From: Citrobacter amalonaticus
GTDB taxonomy: Bacteria; Pseudomonadota; Gammaproteobacteria; Enterobacterales; Enterobacteriaceae
Reading direction: 5' to 3'
DNA length: 64,000 bases
NCBI RefSeq assembly: GCF_018252635.1
Contig: NZ_JAGTXM010000001.1
Location: 248,122 to 312,121 of the forward strand
The notes under the pieces were generated by a model. That model was not told the origin of the DNA and searched no databases. It saw only the letters and a list, made by a program, of their open reading frames with translations. The translations under genes and the position numbers were made by a program. Of the stretch, positions 21,578 through 31,826 are shown piece by piece (position 1 is the stretch's first letter; each line of letters opens with the position of its first letter).

Positions 21578-22045
21578 ATGAAATTACGTGATTCGCTGGC
21601 AGACAATAATTCCATCCTTTTACAGGCCGAGGCCAGTACCTGGCAGGAAGCGGTAAAGCTTGGCGTGGATCTACTGGTTAAGGCTGAGGTGGTTGAACCC
21701 CGCTACTACCAGGCCATTCTCGATGGCGTCGAACAGTTTGGTCCGTACTTTGTGATTGCGCCCGGGCTGGCGATGCCGCATGGCCGTCCAGAGGAAGGGG
21801 TCAAGAAAACCGGTTTTGCGCTGGTGACGCTGAAAACACCGCTGGTGTTTAACCACGAAGATAACGACCCGGTCGACATACTGATAACGATGGCGGCAGT
21901 AGACGCCAACACGCATCAGGAAGTGGGCATCATGCAGATCGTGAATCTTTTTGACGACGAAGCCAATTTCGACCGTTTACGCGCCTGCCGCACCGCGCAG
22001 GAAGTGCTGGATTTAATTGATAACGCCACTGCGGCGGCTGTTTAA
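21578..22045 (+). CDS. ulaC: PTS L-ascorbate transporter subunit IIA
   Basis: UlaC receives phosphate from HPr and passes it to UlaB. The 155-residue protein belongs to the mannitol/fructose-type IIA family; the phosphorylated histidine is H68 in [12 protein letters not shown] near-perfect AAGGAGGTG ribosome binding site lies 8 nt before the ATG. E. coli UlaC is one residue shorter. Confidence 0.97.
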   Translation: MKLRDSLADNNSILLQAEASTWQEAVKLGVDLLVKAEVVEPRYYQAILDGVEQFGPYFVIAPGLAMPHGRPEEGVKKTGFALVTLKTPLVFNHEDNDPVDILITMAAVDANTHQEVGIMQIVNLFDDEANFDRLRACRTAQEVLDLIDNATAAAV

Positions 22046-22057
22046 AAGGATACCAAA

Positions 22058-22708
22058 ATGTCATTACCTATGTTGCAGGTTGCGCTGGATAACCAATCGA
22101 TGTCTTCCGCGTATGAAACAACGCGTCTGATTGCCGAAGAGGTTGATATCATTGAGGTAGGCACGATTCTTTGCGTGGCAGAGGGGGTGCGCGCCGTACG
22201 CGATCTGAAGGCGCTTTACCCGCATAAAATTGTGCTGGCTGACGCTAAGATTGCCGATGCGGGAAAAATCCTCTCCCGCATGTGTTTCGCAGCCAACGCT
22301 GACTGGGTCACCGTCATCTGCTGTGCGGATATCAACACCACTAAGGGGGCGCTGGAGGTGGCGAAAGAATTCAACGGCGATGTGCAGATTGAACTGACCG
22401 GTTACTGGACCTGGGAGCAGGCGCAGGAGTGGCGTGACGCAGGTATTGGGCAAGTTGTATATCACCGCAGCCGTGATGCGCAGGCGGCAGGTGTGGCCTG
22501 GGGAGAGGCGGATATCAGCGCGATCAAACGCCTGTCTGATATGGGCTTTAAAGTTACCGTCACCGGCGGTCTGGCGCTGGAGGATCTGCCGCTGTTCCAG
22601 GGCATACCGATTCACGTCTTTATTGCTGGTCGCAGCATTCGCGATGCCGCCTCTCCGGTAGACGCTGCACGTCAGTTCAAACGTTCCATCGCCCAACTGT
22701 GGGGATAA
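22058..22708 (+). CDS. ulaD: 3-keto-L-gulonate-6-phosphate decarboxylase
   Basis: UlaD decarboxylates 3-keto-L-gulonate 6-phosphate to L-xylulose 5-phosphate in a Mg-dependent reaction. The 216-residue protein is a TIM barrel of the orotidine-phosphate decarboxylase suprafamily, with the active-site pair D62 and K64 in [10 protein letters not shown]. Length equals E. coli. Spacing to ulaC is 12 nt. Confidence 0.97.
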   Translation: MSLPMLQVALDNQSMSSAYETTRLIAEEVDIIEVGTILCVAEGVRAVRDLKALYPHKIVLADAKIADAGKILSRMCFAANADWVTVICCADINTTKGALEVAKEFNGDVQIELTGYWTWEQAQEWRDAGIGQVVYHRSRDAQAAGVAWGEADISAIKRLSDMGFKVTVTGGLALEDLPLFQGIPIHVFIAGRSIRDAASPVDAARQFKRSIAQLWG

Positions 22709-22717
22709 GGAGCGATT

Positions 22718-23572
22718 ATGTTGTCGAAACCGGTCCCGCTCGGTATTTATGAAAAAGCGCTCCCCGGCGGGGAGTACTGGCTGGAACGCCTGCAGTTGGC
22801 GAAGGAACTGGGCTTTGATTTTGTCGAAATGTCAGTTGATGAAACCGACGCTCGCCTGGCGCGTCTTGACTGGAACCGCGAGCAGCGACTGGCGCTGGTG
22901 GCTGCTATCGCCGATACAGGGATACGAGTACCGTCCATGTGTCTGAGTGCTCATCGTCGTTTCCCGCTTGGCAGTGAAGATGATGCGGTGCGCGAACAGG
23001 GGCTGGAGATCATGCGTAAAGCTATTCAGTTTGCGCAGGATATTGGCATTCGCGTTATTCAACTGGCGGGGTACGACGTCTATTACCAGCAGGCCAATAA
23101 CGAAACGCGTCGTCGGTTTCGCGATGGGCTGAAAGAGAGCGTGGAGATGGCGAGCCGTGCGCAGGTGACGCTGGCGATGGAAATCATGGATTATCCACTG
23201 ATGAACTCGATCAGCAAGGCGCTGGGGTATGCCCACTATCTCAATAATCCGTGGTTCCAGCTGTATCCCGATATCGGCAATTTGTCGGCGTGGGATAACG
23301 ACGTACAGATGGAGCTGCAGGCGGGGATAGGTCATATCGTTGCCGTACACGTGAAGGATACCAAACCTGGCGTATTTAAAAATGTGCCGTTTGGTGAAGG
23401 GGTTGTTGATTTCGAACGTTGTTTTGCGACGCTCAAACAGAGCGGGTATTGCGGACCATACCTGATTGAGATGTGGAGTGAAACGTCGGACGACCCGGTA
23501 CATGAAGTGGCGAAGGCGCGCGACTGGGTGAAAGCGCGTATGACCAACGCGGGTCTGGTGGAGGTGGTGTAA
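22718..23572 (+). CDS. ulaE: L-xylulose-5-phosphate 3-epimerase
   Basis: UlaE converts L-xylulose 5-phosphate to L-ribulose 5-phosphate. The 284-residue TIM-barrel enzyme (AP-endonuclease-2-like fold) shows metal-ligand regions [25 protein letters not shown] and [14 protein letters not shown] precedes the ATG. The stop codon overlaps the ulaF start by one base (TAATG). Confidence 0.97.
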   Translation: MLSKPVPLGIYEKALPGGEYWLERLQLAKELGFDFVEMSVDETDARLARLDWNREQRLALVAAIADTGIRVPSMCLSAHRRFPLGSEDDAVREQGLEIMRKAIQFAQDIGIRVIQLAGYDVYYQQANNETRRRFRDGLKESVEMASRAQVTLAMEIMDYPLMNSISKALGYAHYLNNPWFQLYPDIGNLSAWDNDVQMELQAGIGHIVAVHVKDTKPGVFKNVPFGEGVVDFERCFATLKQSGYCGPYLIEMWSETSDDPVHEVAKARDWVKARMTNAGLVEVV

Positions 23573-24258
23573 TGCAAAAACTTAAACAGCAGGTTTTTGA
23601 GGCCAACATGGATCTACCGCGCCACGGGCTGGTGACGTTTACCTGGGGTAACGTCAGCGCCATCGACCGTCAACGCGGACTGGTGGTGATTAAGCCCAGC
23701 GGCGTCGACTACCAAACGATGACAGTGGACGACATGGTGGTTGTGGATCTGCACGGCACCGTGGTGGAAGGACGCTATCGTCCTTCTTCCGATACCGCCA
23801 CCCATCTGGCGCTGTATCGCCGCTATTCATCTCTCGGCGGCGTGGTGCACACCCACTCAACCCACGCGACGGCATGGGCGCAGGCGGGTCTGGCAATTCC
23901 TGCGCTTGGCACGACGCATGCGGATTACTTCTTTGGCGATATTCCCTGTACCCGGGCGTTAACTGAAGCTGAAGTTCAGGATGAGTATGAGCGGAATACC
24001 GGCAGGGTGATTGTTGAAACGCTAGGGGAGGTGGAACCCTTATATACGCCTGGCGTCGTGGTGTACCAGCATGGACCATTTGCCTGGGGCAAAGATGCTC
24101 ACGATGCGGTACATAACGCCGTGGTGATGGAAGAGGTGGCAAAAATGGCATGGATCGCACGTGGCATTAATCCAGCTCTCAGCCCTATCGACAGTTATCT
24201 AATGAATAAGCACTTTACGCGTAAGCACGGCCCAAACGCCTATTACGGACAGAAGTAA
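23572..24258 (+). CDS. ulaF: L-ribulose-5-phosphate 4-epimerase UlaF
   Basis: UlaF epimerises L-ribulose 5-phosphate to D-xylulose 5-phosphate, which enters the pentose phosphate pathway and ends the ascorbate route. The 228-residue enzyme is a class II aldolase/AraD homologue; zinc-binding histidines lie in VVHTHSTHA (H93, H95), with GNVSA and KPSGVDY as phosphate-binding parts. Last gene of the operon. No clear forward terminator; the hairpin at 24324-24347 is oriented for the opposite gene yjfY. Confidence 0.97.
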   Translation: MQKLKQQVFEANMDLPRHGLVTFTWGNVSAIDRQRGLVVIKPSGVDYQTMTVDDMVVVDLHGTVVEGRYRPSSDTATHLALYRRYSSLGGVVHTHSTHATAWAQAGLAIPALGTTHADYFFGDIPCTRALTEAEVQDEYERNTGRVIVETLGEVEPLYTPGVVVYQHGPFAWGKDAHDAVHNAVVMEEVAKMAWIARGINPALSPIDSYLMNKHFTRKHGPNAYYGQK

Positions 24259-24323
24259 AGACTAAGTCCTGGCGCCAAATTATCCAGGGATGTTAGCGAT
24301 CTGGCTTCAGGGCGTTTTTACAT

Positions 24324-24347
24324 AAAAAAGCCCCCTGTTCAGGGGGC
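24324..24347 (-). terminator. Rho-independent terminator after yjfY
   Basis: GCCCCCT (24330-24336) and AGGGGGC (24341-24347) with loop GTTC; on the minus strand the stem is followed by six T residues. Confidence 0.9.
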
Positions 24348-24388
24348 AAGTCGAACTATGGCTTTCTTTTCGTTGGACTTTCCTGGTG

Positions 24389-24664
24389 CTAGCGATAAAT
24401 ATCCGCGCTGGCGTGGATGTTGCCGTTGCTACCAGGTTCCCGCATCAGGATCACGTGGTAGTACGTTGCGCCTTGCGCATCGGTCTCTTCATTCAGGGCC
24501 TGATCCGCTTCACTTTCAGTGGCGAAGTTATGATTGATGTAAATTACGCCTAAGCTCTGCACATCATCCATGTTTCGGGCTTGCTGGTGGTCTATTTCAA
24601 TGGCGGCGAGTGTATTTGCACTGAGCAACAGTGCCGCCAGAAAGGTGATAAAACGGATTCGCAT
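24389..24664 (-). CDS. yjfY: DUF1471 family exported protein YjfY
   Basis: A 91-residue secreted protein of the DUF1471 family, equal to E. coli YjfY in length, function not established. The signal peptide spans residues 1-20 and likely ends at LAA. The rest is the single alpha/beta DUF1471 domain (DVQSLGVIYINH...GATYYHVI). It is the third member of this family in the window, with yjfN and bsmA. GGAGGTAGG-like sequence upstream gives a strong ribosome binding site. Confidence 0.92.
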   Translation of the reverse strand: MRIRFITFLAALLLSANTLAAIEIDHQQARNMDDVQSLGVIYINHNFATESEADQALNEETDAQGATYYHVILMREPGSNGNIHASADIYR

Positions 24665-24913
24665 ACCTACCTCCTCGACAGCTGACTCTGGTTAGCGATT
24701 TCTCCTGTTAGTCGATAACGTCTGATTTAATTTTAACCGCTACTTTGTCGGTCGATGGCGACCATTTCTGATGCAGTTGTTCAAAAAATTACCGCGATCC
24801 GTTCTTTCTGAGCGTAAACAAACGGCTAGCCCGTTTCGTTGTGGCTAAAAATACCTGTTTTTCTGGCAAGAACACTTACCGAATCATCAATATCGCTGCC
24901 GTTCATCGCCGCT

Positions 24914-24946
24914 TATAGTGAGGTGAAACATAAAGTTAACTTTATG
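24914..24946 (+). promoter_or_regulatory. Promoter with 18-bp palindromic operator before TSUP gene
   Basis: TATAGT (24914-24919) is a good -10. Ten bases later lies a perfect 18-bp palindrome CATAAAGTTAACTTTATG (24929-24946), covering the expected transcription start and ending 18 bp before the start codon. This is the usual position of a repressor site. The cognate regulator is not identified. The rest of the 300-bp yjfY-TSUP gap shows nothing recognisable. Confidence 0.6.
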
Positions 24947-24964
24947 ATAATAAGGCAAAAAGAG

Positions 24965-25729
24965 ATGGATACTTCATTCATGGATTTCAGCTACTACGCC
25001 ATTATGTTTATGGTGGCGCTGATAGCGGGTTTTATTAATGTGGTTTCAGGCGGCGGCGGTTTTTTATCGATTGGGGCGCTATTGCTCTCAGGATTGCCGC
25101 CAGCCAATGCGCTGGCGACCAATAAGATTCAGGCTCTGGGCAGTTCATTGACCTCGGGGATCTACTTTCTGCGTCGGGGACACATCAACATCCAGCAGCA
25201 TAAGTATGTGTTTTTAGCCGCGTTTGTGGGTTCGGCGCTGGGGACGACGCTTATCCAGTTTATTGAACCAGAACTGCTGAAAAAACTGTTACCGGTACTC
25301 ATCATCGCGGTCGCGCTTTATTTTATTTTTGCCCCCAATCTCACCGAGCCGAAAAAAAAACAGCAGGTATCACTGTTTCTCTTTTCCCTGATAGGGGGAG
25401 GGTGCGTCGGTTTCTATGATGGATTCCTCGGTGCGGGGGCCGGCTCCTTTTATACCTTGTGCTACATCCTTCTGTGGGGGTACAGCATCGATAAAGCGCA
25501 AATTCACTCTAATTTCATCAACCTTGCGTCCAACATCGCCTCTATTCTGTTTTTCATTTTCGGGGGAAAGATGATCTGGTCGCTGGGACTGGTGATGTTC
25601 GCCGGGCAGGCGCTGGGTGCCCGCCTGGGGGCGACGGTGGTACTCACGCGCGGCAAGAAAGTGATCAGGCCGATGATCGTGATTGTCTCTATCTGCATCA
25701 GCGGCAAAATGCTGTTGGATATGTATTAA
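24965..25729 (+). CDS. TSUP family sulfite/sulfonate-type exporter (YfcA/TauE-like)
   Basis: A 254-residue membrane protein of the TauE/SafE (TSUP, formerly DUF81) family, which moves sulfite, sulfoacetate, thiosulfate or related anions. It resembles E. coli YfcA in its motifs: AGFINVVSGGGGFLSIGALL, PPANALATNKIQ, GGCVGFYDGFLGAGAGSFY and GQALGARLGA. About eight membrane segments. AAGG 9 nt upstream supports ATG 24965; ATGs at 24944 and 24980 are alternatives. It is not part of the E. coli K-12 gene order here and has its own operator-like palindrome. Nine A residues (25352-25360) encode the KKK of the central loop. Substrate is unknown. Confidence 0.85.
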   Translation: MDTSFMDFSYYAIMFMVALIAGFINVVSGGGGFLSIGALLLSGLPPANALATNKIQALGSSLTSGIYFLRRGHINIQQHKYVFLAAFVGSALGTTLIQFIEPELLKKLLPVLIIAVALYFIFAPNLTEPKKKQQVSLFLFSLIGGGCVGFYDGFLGAGAGSFYTLCYILLWGYSIDKAQIHSNFINLASNIASILFFIFGGKMIWSLGLVMFAGQALGARLGATVVLTRGKKVIRPMIVIVSICISGKMLLDMY

Positions 25730-25760
25730 GGGCGTCCTGACAAATATTCCTGGAATCACC

Positions 25761-25789
25761 TTGAGTTTGCGGCCTGACACCAGTATTAT
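25761..25789 (+). promoter_or_regulatory. rpsF operon promoter
   Basis: TTGAGT (25761-25766) and TATTAT (25784-25789) with an ideal 17-bp spacer, about 100 bp before rpsF. Confidence 0.75.
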
Positions 25790-25795
25790 GACGCG

Positions 25796-26284
<489 letters not shown>

Positions 26285-26290
26285 TTTCTG

Positions 26291-26837
<547 letters not shown>

Positions 26838-26866
26838 TCGGTCACGGTCCATTAATACGACTTTGA

Positions 26867-27328
<462 letters not shown>

Positions 27329-27353
27329 GTTTTTATTCTGATAACTTCGTAAG

Positions 27354-27385
27354 AAACGCCGACCTAGTGTCGGCGTTTTGCTTTT
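27354..27385 (+). terminator. Rho-independent terminator after rplI
   Basis: AAACGCCGAC (27354-27363) pairs with GTCGGCGTTT (27369-27378) across a 5-nt loop, followed by TGCTTTTC. Confidence 0.92.
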
Positions 27386-27472
27386 CTGCTTCCTTCATTT
27401 TTCGCTCTGGCTATTCTTTATCCTTTTCGGGATAATCACTAAAAATAAAACATAATTTCAATATGGTGATGA

Positions 27473-28402
27473 ATGGATACTCCGCACCCGCAACCTCTGT
27501 TTGCGCGTAAAAATGTCGTCTGGCTGAGCGCAGCGTTTTGTTGCCTGCTCTGGGGCAGCGCCTATCCTGCCATAAAGAGCGGTTATGAGATCTTCCAGAT
27601 CGCCGCTGACGATATCCCGTCTAAAATTGTTTTCGCCGGTTACCGCTTCCTGTTCGCAGGCCTGCTGTTACTCTTTCTGGCGATGGCGCAGCGTAAACCG
27701 ATTGGTCGCCTGAGTTCCCGGCAGTTTGGGCAACTGACGCTGTTGGGGGTGACGCAGACTTCGCTGCAATACATTTTCTTTTACATCGGCCTGGCGTTCA
27801 CTACCGGCGTGAAAGGGTCGATCATGAACGCCACAGGCACCTTCTTCAGCGTGCTGCTGGCACACTTCATCTACCAGAACGATAAGCTGAGTTACAACAA
27901 AACGCTGGGTTGTATTCTCGGTTTTGCAGGCGTGATGGTGGTGAACTTCAACAGCGGGCTGCTGGATTTTAGTTTTACTCTGGCAGGTGATGGTTCGATT
28001 GTGCTGGCGGCATTTATTCTCTCCGCCGCGACGCTTTATGGTAAGCGCATCTCTCAGACAGTCGATCCGACGGTGATGACGGGCTACCAGCTAGGGATTG
28101 GCGGTCTGGTGTTGGTCATTGGCGGTTATGTCTTTGGCGGCACACTGGCGGTCCACGGTCTCGCGTCGGTGGCGATTCTCGGTTACCTGACGTTGCTTTC
28201 TTCGGTGGCGTTTGCGCTGTGGAGTATTTTGCTCAAGTACAACCGTGTGGGGATGATTGCGCCATTTAACTTCCTGATCCCGGTCTCTGGCGCGGTACTG
28301 TCAGCCATTTTCCTCGGCGAGAATATCCTGGAGTGGAAATACGCGATAGCACTGCTGCTTGTCTGTTCAGGGATATGGTGGGTCAATAAAGTGAAGCGGT
28401 AA
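27473..28402 (+). CDS. EamA family (DMT) transporter
   Basis: A 309-residue inner-membrane protein of the drug/metabolite transporter superfamily with two EamA repeats and about ten membrane segments (first at 17-35). Typical sequence features are LLWGSAYPAIKSG in repeat one, GVKGSIMNATGTFFSVLLAHF at the end of repeat one, and APFNFLIPVSGAVLSAIFLGE at the end of repeat two. Substrate is unknown; members export amino acids, nucleosides or other metabolites. It replaces yjfZ-ytfA of the E. coli K-12 order. The ribosome binding site (GGTGA) is weak, and REP elements follow. Confidence 0.85.
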   Translation: MDTPHPQPLFARKNVVWLSAAFCCLLWGSAYPAIKSGYEIFQIAADDIPSKIVFAGYRFLFAGLLLLFLAMAQRKPIGRLSSRQFGQLTLLGVTQTSLQYIFFYIGLAFTTGVKGSIMNATGTFFSVLLAHFIYQNDKLSYNKTLGCILGFAGVMVVNFNSGLLDFSFTLAGDGSIVLAAFILSAATLYGKRISQTVDPTVMTGYQLGIGGLVLVIGGYVFGGTLAVHGLASVAILGYLTLLSSVAFALWSILLKYNRVGMIAPFNFLIPVSGAVLSAIFLGENILEWKYAIALLLVCSGIWWVNKVKR

Positions 28403-28417
28403 CGACATCAACAGTTG

Positions 28418-28491
28418 TCGGCCGGATAAGGCAAAACCGCCATCCGGCGCTGCGCTGATGTGCCTGATGGCGCTGCGCCTATCAGGCCTAC
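28418..28491. repeat. REP pair between EamA gene and ytfB
   Basis: GCCGGATAAGGC...CCATCCGGC (28421-28448) and GCCTGATGGCGC...TATCAGGCCTAC (28462-28491) form a BIME between convergent genes. Confidence 0.85.
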
Positions 28492-28508
28492 AAGACTGGC
28501 AATATGCT

Positions 28509-29150
28509 TCAACGTACGCGGATAAAACTGCCGTCAGGCTGACGGGTAAACAGTACCTGTTGATTGTTTCCGGTATCAATGGTCAGCCCGGTCACCACGC
28601 CGTTTGCATTCTGGCGAATCTGCACCATCTGCCCATTTTGTAGAGTGCTGAGCGGCTTGCCCGCACCTTCAACCTGTGCCATCGCGTACACGTCCGTTGG
28701 CGGCAGTCCGTGGTCACGGAACAGTTGTGCCATCGTTTTACCGGACTCAACCCGATAAGAGCGCCACTGCTGATCAATACCGCTGTCATGCTGGAAAGGC
28801 TGGGTTTGGGGCTGTGCCTGAGGTTGCTCTTCCGGTTGTCCTTCCTGAACCGGTTCTGGTGCGACGGGCGCGACTTGTCCTGGATCGTTTTGCGGGGCGA
28901 CAAGTTGAGCCTGAAGTTGTGCTTCGGTCGGTGGTTGAGACTGCGACTGGAGATCCAGCGGTGCGTCACGGGTGACCACCGGCGTATCGTTTGTGTCGCT
29001 TGAGGGAAGCAGGAAGCCGACGATCAGCACAAGCGCCGCAATGATAATGCCGCGGCGATGCATCGATGGAAGCGGATCCATAATGCGAAAATTGTCCGGT
29101 GCATGCCAGATTTTCGCCAGGGTTGGTTTTAATTCAAAGCGCCCGGGCAT
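28509..29150 (-). CDS. ytfB: Cell division protein YtfB (OapA family)
   Basis: YtfB is an inner-membrane, OapA-domain protein that localises to the septum and binds glycans in E. coli; overproduction filaments cells. The 213-residue protein has a cytoplasmic N-terminus, one membrane segment (about residues 34-52), a Gln/Pro-rich periplasmic linker (about 60-125) and the C-terminal LysM-like OapA domain (about 130-213) with SYRVESGKTMAQLFRDHGL. The ATG at 29150, preceded by GAGGAAAG, gives the conserved MPGRFELKPTL start. Confidence 0.95.
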   Translation of the reverse strand: MPGRFELKPTLAKIWHAPDNFRIMDPLPSMHRRGIIIAALVLIVGFLLPSSDTNDTPVVTRDAPLDLQSQSQPPTEAQLQAQLVAPQNDPGQVAPVAPEPVQEGQPEEQPQAQPQTQPFQHDSGIDQQWRSYRVESGKTMAQLFRDHGLPPTDVYAMAQVEGAGKPLSTLQNGQMVQIRQNANGVVTGLTIDTGNNQQVLFTRQPDGSFIRVR

Positions 29151-29372
29151 GGCTTTCCTCCTGCTCCGCGTCTCGTTCCTCAATCATAGAGTATAGACAG
29201 CTAACGCTATGATGTTCGTGATATTCCCCGTTTTTGGCACATAGACAGGGGGATATCCCTATTGTTTCTTTTTCGTCGTGATTTGTCATCCTCCCCGAGA
29301 CAACATTTTACCGGGAGAGGCCTGGCTGTTATGCTGCCCGCTACTTTTTTATATCCGATGAAAGGAAATACG

Positions 29373-29993
29373 ATGGCAACCCCGACTTTTGACACTATCG
29401 AAGCGCAAGCAAGCTACGGCATTGGTTTGCAGGTAGGACAGCAACTGAGCGAATCCGGACTGGAAGGGCTGTTGCCTGAAGCGCTGGTTGCGGGTATTGC
29501 TGACGCGCTGGAAGGCAAGCAGCCAGCCGTACCGGTTGATGTGGTACATCGCGCCCTGCGTGAAATTCATGAACGTGCGGATGCTGTACGTCGCGAGCGC
29601 TTCCAGGCGATGGCCGCAGATGGCGTGAAGTATCTGGAGCAAAACCGCGAAAAAGACGGTGTGAACAGCACCGAATCTGGTCTGCAATTCCGGGTCCTGA
29701 CCCAGGGTGAAGGTGCTATCCCGGCACGTACTGACCGCGTTCGCGTGCACTACACCGGTAAACTGATCGATGGTACCGTCTTTGACAGCTCAGTTGCACG
29801 TGGCGAACCGGCTGAATTCCCGGTAAACGGCGTGATTCCTGGCTGGATTGAAGCGCTGACCCTGATGCCGGTTGGCTCTAAATGGGAACTGACGATTCCT
29901 CAGGAACTGGCTTACGGCGAACGTGGCGCTGGTGCAGCGATCCCGCCGTTCAGCACGCTGGTGTTTGACGTTGAGCTGCTGGAAATCCTGTAA
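29373..29993 (+). CDS. fklB: FKBP-type peptidyl-prolyl isomerase FklB
   Basis: FklB (FKBP22) is a dimeric peptidyl-prolyl cis-trans isomerase. The 206-residue protein has an N-terminal dimerisation domain (1-90) and a C-terminal FKBP domain (about 110-206) with [25 protein letters not shown] and [18 protein letters not shown] lies 7-11 nt before the ATG at 29373; the length equals E. coli. Confidence 0.97.
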   Translation: MATPTFDTIEAQASYGIGLQVGQQLSESGLEGLLPEALVAGIADALEGKQPAVPVDVVHRALREIHERADAVRRERFQAMAADGVKYLEQNREKDGVNSTESGLQFRVLTQGEGAIPARTDRVRVHYTGKLIDGTVFDSSVARGEPAEFPVNGVIPGWIEALTLMPVGSKWELTIPQELAYGERGAGAAIPPFSTLVFDVELLEIL

Positions 29994-30314
29994 GTAGTGA
30001 CGTCTGTTCCCCTTCGCCCTGGAGGGGAACAGAATATACGCAATAAAACCACATCTCCGCTTAATGTCGGCATTTTATCTTGCAAATGTCTCCGTTGCGT
30101 GTATTTTTGTGAGCTAATTCGCGTTACCAGAGTGATATGACACTCACTTTAAACATATAATTAACATAATATCTAAATCTTAGTATTCATCCCGCCGATT
30201 CTTACCTAATATCGATAAGTCCTGAAAACAGGATCGTCGTATCATAGATACTCAACAGACGCACTAAAGGCCGCAGAGCCCGCACAACACAGACAGGTAC
30301 AGGAAGAATAAAAC
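29994..30314 (+). promoter_or_regulatory. fklB-cycA intergenic region with hairpin, promoter and GcvB-type target
   Basis: A hairpin TCTGTTCCCCT/AGGGGAACAGA (30003-30033) follows fklB but has no T-tract. TATAAT (30156-30161) is a candidate cycA -10 without a clear -35. The leader contains CGCACAACACAG (30281-30292), a CA-rich stretch of the kind bound by the GcvB small RNA, which is known to repress cycA in E. coli and Salmonella. No gene is visible in these 321 bp. Confidence 0.55.
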
Positions 30315-31724
30315 ATGGTAGATCAGGTAAAAGTCGCCGCCGACGAACAGGCGCCGACTGAACAGTCGCTACGGCGCAATCTTACAAACCGACATATTCA
30401 GCTTATCGCCATCGGTGGCGCCATTGGTACGGGTCTGTTTATGGGCTCGGGTAAAACCATCAGTCTGGCCGGTCCGTCGATCATTTTTGTTTATATGATC
30501 ATCGGCTTTATGCTCTTTTTCGTAATGCGTGCAATGGGAGAATTGCTGCTCTCGAATCTGGAATACAAATCTTTTAGCGACTTTGCTTCGGACCTGTTGG
30601 GGCCGTGGGCGGGTTATTTCACCGGCTGGACCTACTGGTTCTGTTGGGTGGTGACCGGGATGGCGGATGTCGTTGCTATTACCGCCTACGCGCAGTTCTG
30701 GTTCCCCGGTCTTTCCGACTGGGTCGCCTCGCTGGCGGTGGTGATCCTGCTGCTGAGCCTTAACCTTGCCACCGTGAAAATGTTCGGTGAGATGGAGTTC
30801 TGGTTCGCGATGATCAAAATCGTCGCCATCGTGTCGCTGATTATTGTCGGTCTGGTGATGATTGCCATGCACTTCCAGTCGCCAACCGGTGTGGAAGCGT
30901 CGTTTGCTCACCTTTGGAATGACGGCGGCTGGTTCCCGAAAGGCATTAGCGGTTTCTTTGCCGGTTTCCAGATTGCCGTGTTCGCCTTTGTCGGGATAGA
31001 ACTGGTTGGGACGACGGCGGCGGAAACAAAAGATCCGGAGAAATCCCTGCCGCGCGCCATCAACTCAATTCCGATTCGTATCATCATGTTCTACGTCTTT
31101 GCGCTGATCGTCATCATGTCCGTAACGCCGTGGAGTTCGGTGGTGCCGGATAAGAGCCCGTTTGTTGAGCTGTTCGTGCTGGTGGGTCTGCCTGCCGCGG
31201 CGAGCGTGATTAACTTTGTGGTCCTGACGTCCGCCGCTTCCTCAGCAAACAGTGGCGTGTTCTCCACCAGCCGTATGCTGTTTGGTCTGGCGCAGGAAGG
31301 CGTGGCGCCGAAAGCGTTCGCTAAGCTGTCTAAACGTGCGGTTCCGGCGAAAGGGCTGACCTTCTCCTGTATCTGCCTGTTGGGCGGCGTAGTAATGCTG
31401 TATGTCAATCCGAGCGTGATTGGCGCGTTCACCATGATCACGACGGTGTCGGCGATCCTGTTTATGTTCGTCTGGACCATCATCCTGTGTTCATACCTGG
31501 TGTACCGCAAACAGCGTCCGCATCTGCATGAGAAGTCGATCTATAAAATGCCGCTCGGCAAAGTGATGTGCTGGGTATGTATGGCGTTTTTCGTCTTCGT
31601 GCTGGTGCTGCTGACGCTTGAAGATGATACCCGTCAGGCGCTGATCGTCACGCCGCTGTGGTTCATTGCGCTGGGCCTGGGCTGGTGGTTGATTGGTAAG
31701 AAGCGGATGGCTGGCGTTCGTTAA
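30315..31724 (+). CDS. cycA: D-serine/D-alanine/glycine:proton symporter
   Basis: CycA imports glycine, D-alanine, D-serine and D-cycloserine with protons. The 469-residue protein (E. coli 470) belongs to the APC amino-acid permease family, with about 12 membrane segments; IGGAIGTGLFMGSGKTI (about 33-49) is the family signature in segment 1, and GFQIAVFAFVGIELVGTTAAE the segment 6 substrate region. Its CA-rich leader suggests GcvB control. D-cysteine could also be considered as a substrate, but nothing here tests that. Confidence 0.97.
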   Translation: MVDQVKVAADEQAPTEQSLRRNLTNRHIQLIAIGGAIGTGLFMGSGKTISLAGPSIIFVYMIIGFMLFFVMRAMGELLLSNLEYKSFSDFASDLLGPWAGYFTGWTYWFCWVVTGMADVVAITAYAQFWFPGLSDWVASLAVVILLLSLNLATVKMFGEMEFWFAMIKIVAIVSLIIVGLVMIAMHFQSPTGVEASFAHLWNDGGWFPKGISGFFAGFQIAVFAFVGIELVGTTAAETKDPEKSLPRAINSIPIRIIMFYVFALIVIMSVTPWSSVVPDKSPFVELFVLVGLPAAASVINFVVLTSAASSANSGVFSTSRMLFGLAQEGVAPKAFAKLSKRAVPAKGLTFSCICLLGGVVMLYVNPSVIGAFTMITTVSAILFMFVWTIILCSYLVYRKQRPHLHEKSIYKMPLGKVMCWVCMAFFVFVLVLLTLEDDTRQALIVTPLWFIALGLGWWLIGKKRMAGVR

Positions 31725-31730
31725 TTCGAT

Positions 31731-31758
31731 TGCCGGATGGCGCTGCGCCGATCCGGCC
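31731..31758. repeat. REP element after cycA
   Basis: TGCCGGATGGCG...GATCCGGCCA is a REP palindrome starting 7 nt after the cycA stop. Confidence 0.8.
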
Positions 31759-31786
31759 AACAAAACGACTATACGGTGAGTTCCTG

Positions 31787-31826
31787 TAGGCCCGGTTAGC
31801 GCTAGCGCTACCGGGCATTTTATTTA
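31787..31826 (+). terminator. Long palindromic REP-like terminator of cycA
   Basis: GCCCGGT (31790-31796), the self-complementary core TAGCGCTAGCGCTA, and ACCGGGC (31810-31816) give an almost perfect 27-bp palindrome, followed by ATTTTATTT. It resembles the GTAGGCCCGGTAAGCGC class of REP but is unusually symmetrical. Confidence 0.7.

Noticed and set aside
30003-30033. Hairpin after fklB as an intrinsic terminator
   Set aside because: The 11-bp stem is strong, but no T-tract follows on either strand.
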